Shown here one piece after another: positions 1 through 11,143 of a stretch of DNA of 64,000 nucleotides (position 1 is the stretch's first letter; each line of letters starts with the position of its first letter). The notes below the pieces were generated by a model. That model saw only the letters and a program-made list of their open reading frames with translations, was not told where the DNA came from and did no database searches. This DNA comes from Chara braunii. Taxonomy: Eukaryota > Streptophyta > Charophyceae > Charales > Characeae. The DNA lies in contig BFEA01000007.1 in NCBI GenBank assembly GCA_003427395.1, forward strand, positions 4,471,248-4,535,247, given 5' to 3'. Made by a program: the position numbers and the translations under genes.

Positions 1-690
1 ACAGTGCCGACTCTGGATCCCAACCAATAAAGGCAAGGAACGCATAACCGGCAAGAAAGACGAAAGGGTCGGTACACGCCCGCAAGAGCGGATCAACCCC
101 TCCCACCCAAAATCCAACTACGAACTTTTTAACTGCAACAACTTAAATATACGCTATTGGAGTTGGAATTACCGCGGCTGGTGACACCAGACTTGTCCTC
201 CAATGGATCCTCATTCAAGGAGTTTACGATTGTTCTCATTCCAATTATCGGACCCGAAAGAGCCCAGTATTGTTATTTATTGTCACTACCTCCCTATGTC
301 AGGATTGTGTAATTTACACGCCTGCTGCCATCCTTGGATGTGGTAGCCATCTCTCAGGCTCCCTCTCCGGAATCGAACCCTAATTCTCCGTCACCCGTTA
401 CCACCATGGTAGGCCTCTATCCTACCATTGAAAGTTGATAGGGCAGAAATTTGAATGGAACATCGCCGGCTCAAANGCCATGCGATTCGACAAGTCACAA
501 TGATTCGCCGCAACAACGGGCAAGCCCGGATCGGCCTTTTATCCAATAAATACATCCGTTCCAGAAGTCGGGATATGCTGCACGTATTAGCTCTAGAATT
601 ACCACGGTTATCCGAGTGGTAAGGAGACCATTAAATAAATGATAACTGATTTAATGAGCCATTCACAGTTCAGTTGTTTAAAGGTTGTAC
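1..690 (-). rRNA. 18S (SSU) rRNA fragment, divergent, 5' truncated
   Basis: The reverse complement matches the 5' third of eukaryotic 18S rRNA: the conserved blocks AATTCTAGAGCTAATACGTG, the GGTAGTGACAATAAATAAC region and CAGCCGCGGTAATTCC are all present in order, followed by TTAAAAAGTTCGTAGTTGGA at the window edge. The 3' part lies outside the window. On the 5' side similarity stops near base 690, and the canonical first ~50-70 nt (TACCTGGTTGATCC...) are absent. Several normally invariant positions differ, mostly as C-to-T or G-to-A changes, for example in the AATTACCCAATCCTGACAC block. I therefore read it as a decayed or partial rDNA copy rather than an active gene, although an assembly-edge artefact is possible. 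One N at 476. Confidence 0.9.
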
Positions 691-3312
691 AGGTTGGAGA
701 CAACCTTAGGGGGGTCCTTGTCGCACGGCCATTGAGGGCAGTCTCGCCAGACTGGCTGGCGCGTCGAGCCTTCCTACGCTCTCGGAGCGGGTACTACAGT
801 CGCCAAGCGAGACCCACTCTGACGGCCCTGCCCACAATGGTATCGTATGCTCTACCCGCTCCCCACACCCCCTAACACACACACACTCATTGGACCAGAT
901 GAGACACTCCAAAGACAACACACATCCTCACGTTTGGAAGATGGAAAGGTATCGACCACGTCCGACGCTCCGTGGCCGCATGCAACGCATCAGAGTACCC
1001 ACGAACTCAGACCATGATTGCCCCAGAGGTATTTGTGTCGGGAGGCATATCCCACCCAGTCGCACCCATATCACCGCGGCGCCCATCCCTGCTATGAAAG
1101 AGACCTGTCTGAGCTTGCCCTTCCATAAGGTAGCCTATGTCTACTCCTATCTATATCCCAACACTCCTACCCAGCCATGCGCCTCTACCCAACCACGATG
1201 GACCTGATTTTTTCAAGGTTTTTTTCTTATTTTTTTTCGGTAAAAACCCCCAAGCGGTAATAGCTCCCACAAATCAACGCGGCTCCGCTTTCGCGACCCT
1301 GTATTTTCTGTCAGGGCCCTCAACCCTCGTCGTGCCCGACTATTTTTATGCCCACACGGAAACCACTACATGCGCACAATACATGTGCCATCCCGACTCC
1401 CACCACATTGACAGTGCAAACCACAACCCCAAGGAGCAGACTGCACCCGAGACTCGATCCCCCCAACACCGACTCCAACCCGCAGCAGCCGGTGTGTGAA
1501 TGGTTGTGCGCTATGAGAGCGCAGTTTCACAGTGCTAAGTGTTCACACTTAGACGTGCATGGCGTAGTCTTTAAGACAAGCATATGACTACTGGCAGGAC
1601 CAACTAGGTAGCCGGTGTAACGAGCAGCTGCAAGGAGCGATGGCCGAGGCGCACGTAGGCACGTCACGCCGGCCAACTTACCAAAAGAACATCGAACAAT
1701 CGTGGAACGTGCAATGAGCTGCCGAGACGCCGTGAAGTTCGGCTGTTTGAATTGCAGGTGAACCGAGCGTGTTGGATGCGTGGTGCATTCGTTTCTCTCT
1801 TCACTCGCGTTTCTCGATGCAGAGATGAGGCCGTGCACTTCGCTGTCGATACGTTTTGGGCGAGCGGTGGCATCCGGTTACGGGCCGAAGCGGTCAGTGG
1901 TTCCTTCGCGCGCGCCGTTGTTCGGAGAGTGGTTATCTTGCAATCTCAGGGTGTGGTGTGGGTGGGTGTTGTTCGCAGCCAATCTTGTGAGCGGGTGTGG
2001 CGGGTTGTGTTGGATTGTGCGATGCCTTGCCATTGGAGACGGACGAACGGAAAGCCTCCACCTGTGCACGGGGGCGCAAAAGGAACACACCCCTTCCCCC
2101 CTAGATCTACATGCGCCTGTTGCCGCAGGCACCACCAACAGAACTCGACGCAGGCGAAACCCAGGAGACAGAGGATAGTAGCGTTCATAGCCCACAACCT
2201 AAACGCAACGGAACCGCAACGCAACGTGATCCTTCACGGTGTGCAGCATACCGAGACCACAGCATGGGGCACACGACGGGCACAAGCGCACATTCCAACA
2301 AGTCGGGCGGATGACGGGCCCAACCTCGCGCTGCTGTCGGCGGATGGATCGCGCATCCCACAAGTCTCCGCCCTCGCATATGGTAAGCTGCGGGTGCAGG
2401 GCCGATACCACCTGCGCCACTCGGATGGCAAAGGGCGCAGAGCCTCCTCACCAAGTCGTGACACCTCAACATAAACTGAACGAGCCGTTGTGAGTGCGGA
2501 CACGAAGACGACACCACAACAAAGTCGCAGCTGCTCTCCCCAAAACCTACGGGATGAGGGTGCCGAAGTTGAGAGTCGGTCACGGGCACCTCCGCCTCCA
2601 CCAACTACAAACAACCGCCAACCGGACCGCCGTCGGCGATCAAGAGTCAATCATCGCAAGAGGATGAGCGAGGGTGAACGCAACGATCCACAACCCGGCA
2701 CCATGACATAGGAAAGCTCCGACAACTGGGACCGCCTTCAGCGACGAGCGAGCTGTCGTGAAATAAGCCCTTCGAGAAAAACGACCATGGACCTGCACGG
2801 TGCCGCAAAAATGTTCTCTCGACCACCAAAGCACGACTCGCCCATCCCTCGCAAACTGGAAACCACCCAAAGCGTGTGCAGAGGGTCCCTCGTAACTCAA
2901 GTACAAGGTCCAAAAAACCACCCCCGGAACGTCGCCTTCATCGACTGCAAGGGGGCTGCTAAGCACGCAGNCCCCTATAAGAGTGCAAACGAGACTCCGA
3001 ACCGCTAGCCATCGACTGTTTGGCAGATTCGGAGGGTGCTCACTGAGCCATCCGTCGAGGGACCTGCACATGTTCCTTTCCAGCAGGCTGACTGAACAGA
3101 CCCCAATGCCAATGTTTCGCTCGGGACCTCATCCCTTTCTGCTCTCAATAAAACGCCTCTGGACCTTGGATCTTGGGAGACCCTTTTTCTCAAGGGTGTT
3201 CCTATGCCCGAGTGGCAGTGCGCGGTATCTGCTGCCCCCATAAAATTCGAAATTCAAAAGTTCATCCCATCTCCGTCCCTTCCACACACAAAGGGATAAG
3301 GGGAAGGACCGG
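691..3312. other. No recognisable feature
   Basis: Mixed-composition DNA beside the 18S fragment. Its position 5' of the 18S would suit external transcribed or intergenic spacer, but I see no promoter, repeat or sequence I know. Overlapping open frames exist in every phase (the longest 240 codons at 1752-2474), with no protein pattern I recognise. One N at 2971. Confidence 0.4.
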
Positions 3313-4428
3313 TGTAGGCCAAACCCCGGTAGACTTTCGAGCCTTGGTCGACCCCACTACGGGTCCCAAATGGCTCGGCCCGCCCACGCTCATGCTCAGG
3401 GCGCGGGCCGTTCGTCGCAGGGTCACCCCCACCTAGTGCTTTGAGATGGATTGGGGTGGGCCATCGTGCGAGAGGGCTTTGACATTGGGGATGTAGCTCA
3501 GCCCTCACGCCGGGTGGTAGTCTCGCTGGTGATTTTCGCAAGCGCAAGTTTTTTATTCTTGATTATGTTCGCAGGCAATTGCTCCTTCCAATACTCAGGC
3601 AGTCCAAGGGGGTTTATTGAGAATTCCTCTTCTTTATGTACGTAGGCTAAGCGCCATCCTTAGGCCACGCACCATTTTCCTAAACACAGCAGTCCTGCGA
3701 CATCATCGGGGTGCGGTACCGCCGTCTTTCTACTAGCCCCCCGCCTTTTTTTTTTCTTGGTTTGACACATGCATCCCATCCATAGTTTCATTGCCTGCCC
3801 TTAGTCTTTCGGGGCTTTCATGTTGCATGCAAAGAATCACTCCACTCTTTCATCATGCAAGGCCACACCCCTCCCTCGATCCTTTGCCCAAAGCATCATA
3901 AACCAAAACCTGCCGCGGTAGAGTTCACACTGGGGCCTACGGCCCCTCCACTCGTTCATCTCTCCCCCCTTTCGCGTGCGTGTCCCTGACTCAGTCCCGC
4001 TCAAGTCATCCCGAGCTACTCACCTTCACCGTCCCACACAAAGGCAAAGACCGGTACAATCCCCAATTGGGGTCAACACATAGCCCTTCCCGCATGCCTA
4101 CTTTTCTTTCGATGCTTTGTCTTGCCCCATTCCTTTTGTCAAACACAACCAAGCTCTCTTCTTTTCATAGTCATGCGGTGCGGGTTCTATTTGAGTCAAC
4201 TGACCTTGCTTCAAGTTATATTTTTTCCAGAACTTTGTCTCCTCTCAGTCTTTCAAATGTCCTTCCTCTTCCTCCTTGGCGGCACAAGGGACCGACAACC
4301 CTTCCCTTGCCCTCTTTCTCCACCAAGTGAGGACTGTTTTCTTTCATCGTTCGTTCCCTGACAATGAAACAAGGAGAGTGGTGTAGGGTTAGTTATACGC
4401 CAATTGGTGGAGGAGAGACAAAGAGCGA

Positions 4429-4431
<3 letters not shown>
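3313..4431 (+). repeat. Dispersed repeat R1, copy 1
   Basis: Closely matches 32177-33804 in the same orientation, beginning at GTAGGCCAAACCCCGGTAG (copy 2 begins GTAGGGCC...). Copy 1 is the uninterrupted form: at 3799-3803 it has the empty site into which a 520-bp element has inserted in copy 2. Open frames inside (for example 3980-4330) are also disrupted between copies, so I see no coding function. A short stretch GGGGATGTAGCTCAG at 3487 resembles the start of tRNA-Ala, but no tRNA fold follows it. Confidence 0.85.

Positions 4432-4503
<72 letters not shown>
4432..4503. repeat. (AG)n microsatellite
   Basis: About 36 uninterrupted AG units, then imperfect GA-rich DNA to about 4610. The same tract occurs at the equivalent point of the second R1 copy (33805-33866). 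Confidence 0.97.
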
Positions 4504-4507
<4 letters not shown>

Positions 4508-4654
4508 AAGAATAGGTGAGAGAGAAAAAGAATAGGTGAGAGGGAGCAGAGAGGATGAGAGCGAGGGAGAGATAGGAAGAGAGAGAGGGAGAGAAAGATA
4601 AGGAAGGAGAGGGAAAATGGCAACTAGTCCTAATCAAATCATTCGTCCGTAATA

Positions 4655-4795
4655 GCAGCCAAATGTCGGCCACTCATCCCACAGTTGTAGCAGCCAAATG
4701 CCGGTCACCCATCCTGCAGTTTTAACAGCCAAATGTCGGTCACCCATCCCACAGTTGTAGCAGCCGAATGTTGGTCACCCATCCCACAGTTGAAG
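4655..4795. repeat. 35-bp minisatellite, about 4 units
   Basis: Unit core GCAGCCAAATGTCGGTCACC followed by CATCCCACAGTTGTA, recurring at 4655, 4690, 4724 and 4760. Further units lie at 4999-5105 and, in the second R1 context, at 34008-34145. Confidence 0.9.
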
Positions 4796-5345
4796 AACAA
4801 TTAAGTGTGAAACGGAACACTACAACACACATGATTTTGACAAGGTGAAGGTTGAATAGATGAAAGCACATGCTCATGAGTGGAAAAGCAAACAAGTGTG
4901 AAACGGAACACTACCACTCACATGGACTTGAGGGAGAGAAAGAGAAGGAAGGAGAGGGAAAAGAGCAACTAGTCCTAATCAAATCATTCGTCCGTAAGAG
5001 CAGCCAAATTTCGGTCACTCATCCCACAACAGTAGCAGTCAAATGTCGGTCACCCATCCCACAGTTGTAGCAACCAAATGTCGGTCACCCATCCCACAGT
5101 TGAAGAACAATTAAGTGTGAAACGGAACACTACCACACACATGATCTTGACAAGGTGAAGGTTGAATAGATGAAAGCACATGCTCATGACTGGAAGAGCA
5201 AACAAGTGTGAAACGAAACACTATCACCCACATGGACTTGACAAATTGAAGGTCGAACTAGTGAAAGCACATGCTCATGGGTGGAAGAACAAATAAGTGC
5301 GGAACGGAATACTATCACACACATGAACGAGAGATGGTTAACCGG
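4794..5345. repeat. Satellite family A (91 bp), first block
   Basis: Monomers carry GTGTGAAACGGAACACTACC and, further on, GAAAGCACATGC(A/T)CATG. Phase points at 5115, 5206 and 5297 are exactly 91 bp apart. The block is interrupted near 4930-5105 by a repeated stretch of GA-rich DNA and 35-bp units. Confidence 0.92.
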
Positions 5346-6290
5346 TGCATATATTTTCAGGTCTCCTTTCCAGGCAGTTCAGCCACTGTAGGTTACTACA
5401 CCACTTTCAGATTGTGTGTGAATCTATATATGGGGTTGCCTGAAACCCCCTTCAGGCAGTTCAACCACTTCAGGTTGATACACCACTTTCAGATTCCCTA
5501 CAGATCCATTGCAAATGGTGGGATGGGGGTACCTGAAACCCCTTTCAGAAGCTTCAGCCACTTCAGCGGTTTCAGGTCCCCACCTGAAATTCCTGAAATG
5601 ACCTGAAGTGGCTGAAGCTTTTGAAAGGGGTTTCAGGTACCCCCATCCAACCATTTGGATGGGGGTGCCTGAAACCCCTTTTTAAAAGCTTCACCCACTT
5701 CAGCAGTTTCAGGTCCCCACCTGAAATTCTTGAAATGACCTGACGTGGCTAAAGCTTCTGAAAGGGGTTTCAGGTACCCCCATCCAACCATTTGGATGAT
5801 GGTACTTGAAACCCCTTTCAGAAGTTTCAGCCACTTCAGCGGTTTCAGGTCCCCACCTGAAATTCCTGAAATGACCTGAAGTGGTTGAAGCTTCTGAAAG
5901 GGGTTTCAGGTACCAATTCCAACCATTTGGATGGGGGTACCTGAAACCCCATTTAGAAGCTTAAGCCACTTCAGCGGTTTCAGATTGAAATTCCGGAAAT
6001 GACATGAAGTGGCTGAAACTTTTGAAAGGGGTTTCAGATATCCCCATCCAAGCATTTGGATGCGGGTATCTGAATTCCCATTCAGAAGCTTCAACCACTT
6101 CAGCAGTTTCAGGCCCCCACCTGAAATTCATTAAATGATATGAAGTGGCTGAAAAAACAGACAGGAAAAAAAAAAAAAAACCTTGTCATGCAAACCACCC
6201 GAAACTTTTGAAATGACCTAAGTGTCTTTAGGCTATTTCAGCGGTTTCGGACCACTTCAGAATCTTTCATTCTGAAATTCTACGTGGTCG
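5346..6290. repeat. Satellite family D, 136-bp palindromic unit
   Basis: CTGAAACCCC recurs at 5533, 5669, 5805 and 5941, a period of 136 bp. Each monomer is internally an inverted repeat: the arm CTGAAACCCCTTTCAGAAGC is followed about 70 bp later by its reverse complement GCTTCTGAAAGGGGTTTCAG. ATTTGGATGGGGGTACC-type motifs separate units. Diverged copies recur at 34935-35110, 45880-46530 and 58190-58830. Confidence 0.92.
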
Positions 6291-7745
6291 TTAACCGCGA
6301 GTGACATGCATTTGGCAAGTGAGAGTGAGAGTAGTGAAAGATCAACATATAAGAAGTTGAACAACTAAATGAGAACCGGAACACTACCGAGACTACAGAC
6401 TTGAAAAGGTGAGAGTAAGCACATACACATGAGAAGTTGAACAACCAAATGAGAACCGGAATATTACAAAGTCATGAACTTGACAAGATGAGATAAAACA
6501 CATACACATGAGAAGGTGAACAGCCAAATGAGAACCGGAACACTACTAAGAGTATGAACTTGACAAGGTGAGGGTGAAAGCACATACATATGAGAAGTTG
6601 AACAGCCAAGTGAGAACCGGAACACTACTAAGTCATGGACTTGACAAGATGAGGGAAAACACATACATATGAGAAGTTGAACAACCAAGTGAGAACCGAA
6701 ACACTACTAAGTCATGAAGTTGACAAGATGAGAGAAAGCACATACATATGAGAAGTTGAACAACCAGGTGAGAACCAGAACACTACCAAGAGTTTGAACT
6801 TGGCAAAGTGAGAGTAAGCACATACACATGAGAAGTTGAACAGCCAAATGAGAACCGAAATACTACTAAGTCATGAACTTCCCAAGATGAGAGAAAACAT
6901 ATACACATGAGAAGTTGAGTAACCAAGTGAGAACCAAAACACTACTAAGTCATGAAGTTGACAAGATCAGAGAAAACACATATATATGAGAAGTTGAACA
7001 AGTAATTGAGAACCGGAACACTACCAAGAGTACGAACCTGACAAGGTGAGAATAAGCACATACACATGAGAAGTTGAACAACCAAATGAGAACCGGAATA
7101 CTACCATGTTATGAGATTGACAAGATAAGAGAACGTACATACACATGAGAAGTTGAACAGCCAAATGAAAACCAGAACACTACTAAGAGTATGAGCTTGA
7201 CAAGGTCAGGGTGAAAACACGTACACATGAGAAGTTTAACAGCCAAGTAAGAACCGGAACACTTCTCAGTCATGAACTTGACAAGATGAGGGAAAACACA
7301 TACATGTGAGAAGTTGAACAGCCAAGTGAAAACCGGAACACTACTAAGTCATGAAGTTGACAAGATGAGAGAAAACACATACATATGAGAAGTTAAACAG
7401 CGAAGTGAGAATCGGAACACTACCAAGAGTTTGAACTTGACAAAGTGAGAGTAAGCACATACACATGAGACGTTGAACAACCAAATAAGAACCGAAATAC
7501 TACTAAGTCATGAATTTGACAAGATGAGAGAAAGCACATACACATGAGAAGTTGAACAGCCGAGTGAGAACCGGAATACTACGAAGTTATGAAGTTGACA
7601 AGATGGGAGAAAGCACATACATATGAGAAGTTGAACAACTAATTGAGAACCGGAACACTACCAAGAGTACGAACCTGACAAGGTGAGAGTAAGCACATAC
7701 ACATGAGAAGTTGAACAGCCAAATGAGAACCGGAATACTACCATG
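6290..7745. repeat. Satellite family B (about 80 bp)
   Basis: About 18 monomers with GAGAACCGGAACACTAC and CACATACACATGAGAAGTTG. Successive phase points 6371, 6451, 6530, 6612, 6691, 6770 and 6850 are 79-82 bp apart. It aligns with family A (GAACAACCAA..GAAC.GGAACACTACCA) but lacks about 11 bp where A reads GGTTGAACTAGTGAA, so B looks like a deletion derivative of A. Confidence 0.92.
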
Positions 7746-8466
7746 AGTTTGATCTTGACAAAGTGAAGATTGAACTAGTGAAAGCACATGTACATGGGTG
7801 AAAGAACAACCAAGTGTGAAACGGAACACTACCACATACATGAACTTGACAAAGTGAAGGTTAAACTAGTGAAAGCACATGCACGTGAGGGGAAGAGTCA
7901 TCAAGCGTGAAACGGAACACTACAACACACATCATCTTGATAAGGCGAAGGTTCAACTAGTGAAAGCACATGCACATGAATGAAAAAGCAACAAAGTGTG
8001 AATCAGAACACTACCACATGCTTGAACTTGACAAAACGAAGGTTGAACTAGTGAAAGCACACGCACATGAACGAAAAAGCAACCAAGTGTGAAACGGAAT
8101 ACTACCACATGCTTGAACTTGACAATATAAAGGTTGAACTATTGAAAGCACACGAACATGAGCGGAAAAGCAACCGAGTGTGAAACGGAACACTACAACA
8201 CACATGAACTTGACAAAGTGAAGATTAAACTAGTGAAAGTACATGCACATGAGTGGAAGGGCAACCAAGTGTGAAACGGAACACTCCAGCACACATGAAC
8301 TTGACAAGGTGAAGGTTGAACTAGTGAAGGCACATGCACATGAGTGGAAGAGCAACCAAGTGTGAAAGGAAACACTACAACACACATGAGCTTGACAAAA
8401 TGAAGGTTGAACTAGTGAAAGCACATGCACATGAGTGGAAGAGTCACCAAGTGTGAAACGGAACAC
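7745..8466. repeat. Satellite family A (91 bp), second block
   Basis: Eight A-type monomers; phase points 7814, 7905 and 7996 are 91 bp apart. It joins family C within a monomer at about 8465, just after ...GTGTGAAACGGAACACGAC. Confidence 0.92.
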
Positions 8467-10400
8467 GACTTAACTACTATGTGATTGAAAGCATGGGCTA
8501 GACTAGATCAAAACCCAAGATTGGAGCATGACAAGCAATCAAGAATCAATTGGGACATCACGTACTAGTATGTGAATGAATAGTATGAACTAGACTAGAT
8601 CAAAGCACAAGATTGAAGCATGAGATGACCTAAGGAAGAATCGAGACATCACTAATTACTATATGAGTGAAAAACACGAGTTAGACTAGATCAAAACACA
8701 AGTTTGAAGCACGAGATCATCCAAGGAAGAAGCGGAACATCACCTACTGTCATGTGAGTGAAAAACATGAGTTAGACTCAGATCAAATCACAAGATTGAA
8801 GCATTAGATCAACCAAGGAAGAATCGGGACATCACCTACTACTATGTGGAGGAAAAGCATGAGCTAGACTAGAGAAAAACACAAGATTGAAGCATGAGAT
8901 AATCCAAGGAAGAAGCGGAACATCACCTACTATCATGTGAGTGAAAAACATGAGTTAGACTAGATCAAAACACAAGATTGAAGCATGAGATCAACCAAGG
9001 AAGAATCAGGGCATCACCTACTACCATGTGAGTGAAAAACATGAGCTAGACTAGATCAAAACACAAGTTTGAAGCATGAGACCAACCACGGAAAAATCGA
9101 GATATCACCATGTACAATATGAATGAAAAACATAAGTTAGACTAAATCAAAACACAAGTTTGAAGCTTGAGATTAACCAAAGGAAGAATCGGGACATCAC
9201 CTACTATTATATTAAAGAAAAGCATGAGCTAGACTAGATCAAAACACAAGTTTGAAGCATGAGATCAACCAAGGAAGAATGTGAACATCACCAATTACTA
9301 TATGAGTGAAAAGCATGAGCTACACTAGATCAAAACATAAGTTTGAAGCATGAGATCAACCAAGGAAAAATTTGAACATCACCAACTATCATGTGAGTGA
9401 AAAGCATGAGCTAGACCAGATCAAAACACAAGTTTGAGGCATGAGATCAACCAAGGAAGAATCAGAACATCACCAATTACTATATGAGTGGAAAGCATGT
9501 GCTAGACTCGATTAAAACACAAGTTTGAAGCATGAGATCAACCAAGGAAGAATCGGAACATCACCAACTATTATGTGAGTGAAAAGCATGAGCTAGACCA
9601 GATCAAAACACAAGTTTGAAGCATGAGATCAACCAAGGAAGAATCGGGACATCACCTACTACCATGTGAGTGGAAAGCGTGAGCTAGACTAGAGAAAAAC
9701 ACAAGATTGAGGCATGAGATCATCCAAGGAAGAAGCGGAACATCTACTATCATGTGAGTGAAAAGCATGAGTTAGACTAGATCAAAACACAAGATTGAAG
9801 TATGAGATAAACCAAGGAAGAATCGAGACATCATATGTGAAGGAAAAACATGAACTATACTAGAGAAAAACACAAGATTAAAACATGAGATCATCCAAGG
9901 AAGAAGCAGAACATCACCTACTATCGTGTGAGTGAAAAACATGAGTAAGAATAGATCAAAACACAAGATTGAAGCGTGAGATCAACCAGGGAAGAATCGG
10001 GACATCACCTACTACTATGTGAGTGAAAAACATGAGCTAGACTAGAGAAAAATACAAAATTGAAGGATGAGATCATCCAAGGAAGAAGCGGAACATCATC
10101 TACTATCATGTGAGTGAAAAGCATAACTTAGACTAGATCAAAACACAAGATTGAAGCGTGAGATCAACCAAGGAAGAATCGGGACATCACCTACTACTCT
10201 GTGAAGGAAAAGCATGAGCTAGACTAGAGAAAAACGCAAGATTGAAGCATGAGATTATCCAAGGAAAAAGTGGAACATCACCTACTATCATGTTAGTGAA
10301 AAGCATGAGTTAGACTAGATCAAAACACAAGATTGAAGCATGAGATCATCCAAGGAAGAATCGGAACATCACCTACGACTATGTGAGTGAAAAAGCATGA
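8466..10400. repeat. Satellite family C (91 bp)
   Basis: About 21 monomers with CATGAGCTAGACTAGATC, AAAACACAAGATTGAAGCAT and CAACCAAGGAAGAATCGGGA. Phase points 8861, 8952 and 9043 are 91 bp apart. The CAACCAAGGAAGAATCGGGA segment followed by CATCACC aligns with CAACCAAGTGTGAAACGGAA followed by CACTACC of family A, so A and C share ancestry. Confidence 0.92.
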
Positions 10401-10416
10401 GCTCGGCTAGGGTCTC

Positions 10417-10471
10417 TAGGAAGGAGAAGAGGAAGAATAAGAAGAAGAAGATAAAGAAGAAGGAGAAGAAA

Positions 10472-10503
<32 letters not shown>

Positions 10504-10684
10504 GAAGAAGAAGAAGAAGAGAGTCAAGAAGAAGAAAAAGAAGAAGAAAACGAAGAAGAAGAAGAGGAAGAAGAAGAAGAGGAAGAAGGAGAAGCAGAAG
10601 AAGAACAAGAAGAAGAAGAAGAAGAAAAAGAAGAAGAAGGAGGAAAAAGAAAAAGAAGAAGAAGAAGAAGGAGAAGGAGAAAGA
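10417..10684. repeat. Purine tract, (GAA)n/(AAT)n rich
   Basis: About 270 bp with almost no pyrimidine on the plus strand apart from an (AAT)n run near 10471-10501 and a few single bases. Open frames here (poly-Lys/Glu, or poly-Leu/Phe/Ser on the other strand) are products of low complexity. Confidence 0.95.
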
Positions 10685-10697
10685 TCTCCTCCTTTCC

Positions 10698-11143
10698 ACT
10701 TACCTCCTTGAGGTCTTGGAGATGGAGCCCCAACCTTGATGAAGCTTCTTCTCTCTTGCCCAAGTACCACCTTGGCTATGACTCTCTTCTTCATCAAGCC
10801 CTTCGCTCCTTCCTCTCTCAACTCTACCCAAGCTATGACAAATTTCTCCTATTATGGCTATGGAGTCCTCCCCTCTAGAAGGGCTAGTGAGACTCTCTCT
10901 AGCCTCTCTCTCTTCCTCACACCCTGGGGGGCTATGGCGGATCACCTCCCTATGCAAGCCTCACCTCCACTAACCTTTAGAGCTCTCTCTCCTAGCTCAC
11001 AGTCTCCTCTAAGCTCTCCAACTGGTAGGGGTTCCACTCTCCTCTCTCCAAGTGAAAAAGTGTTCTTATGAGCTCACTTGGGCAACATGGGCACTCCTCA
11101 TGCAAATGCGAGTGTGACGGACTGTATCCTCAACTTATATAGG
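10698..11143 (-). promoter_or_regulatory. Possible minus-strand promoter with downstream splice donor
   Basis: On the minus strand CCTATATAAG (11134-11143) is a good TATA box. About 435 bp downstream is GAGGTAAGTGG (donor GTAAGT, 10698-10703), followed by the pyrimidine-rich strand of the 10417-10684 tract. The arrangement suits the start of a spliced transcript or an LTR promoter, but I can identify neither the transcript nor a matching LTR. This is inference from short motifs. Confidence 0.2.

Noticed and set aside
1752-2474. 240-codon plus-strand frame beside the 18S fragment
   Set aside because: Several overlapping frames of similar size exist on both strands in this stretch, composition is spacer-like and no protein pattern is recognisable.
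3487-3550. tRNA-Ala-like start GGGGATGTAGCTCAG in R1
   Set aside because: Anticodon and T arms are absent, the second R1 copy reads GGGGATGTAGTTCAA, and no B box lies at the right distance.
5424-5654. Peptides repeating GYLKPLSKASATSGHFRNF-like words
   Set aside because: Translation of the palindromic satellite D; the 136-bp period is not a multiple of three, so the frame is not kept between units.
10397-10821. Long open frames of poly-Lys/Glu or poly-Phe/Leu/Ser
   Set aside because: Pure consequence of the (GAA)n/(AAT)n tract.
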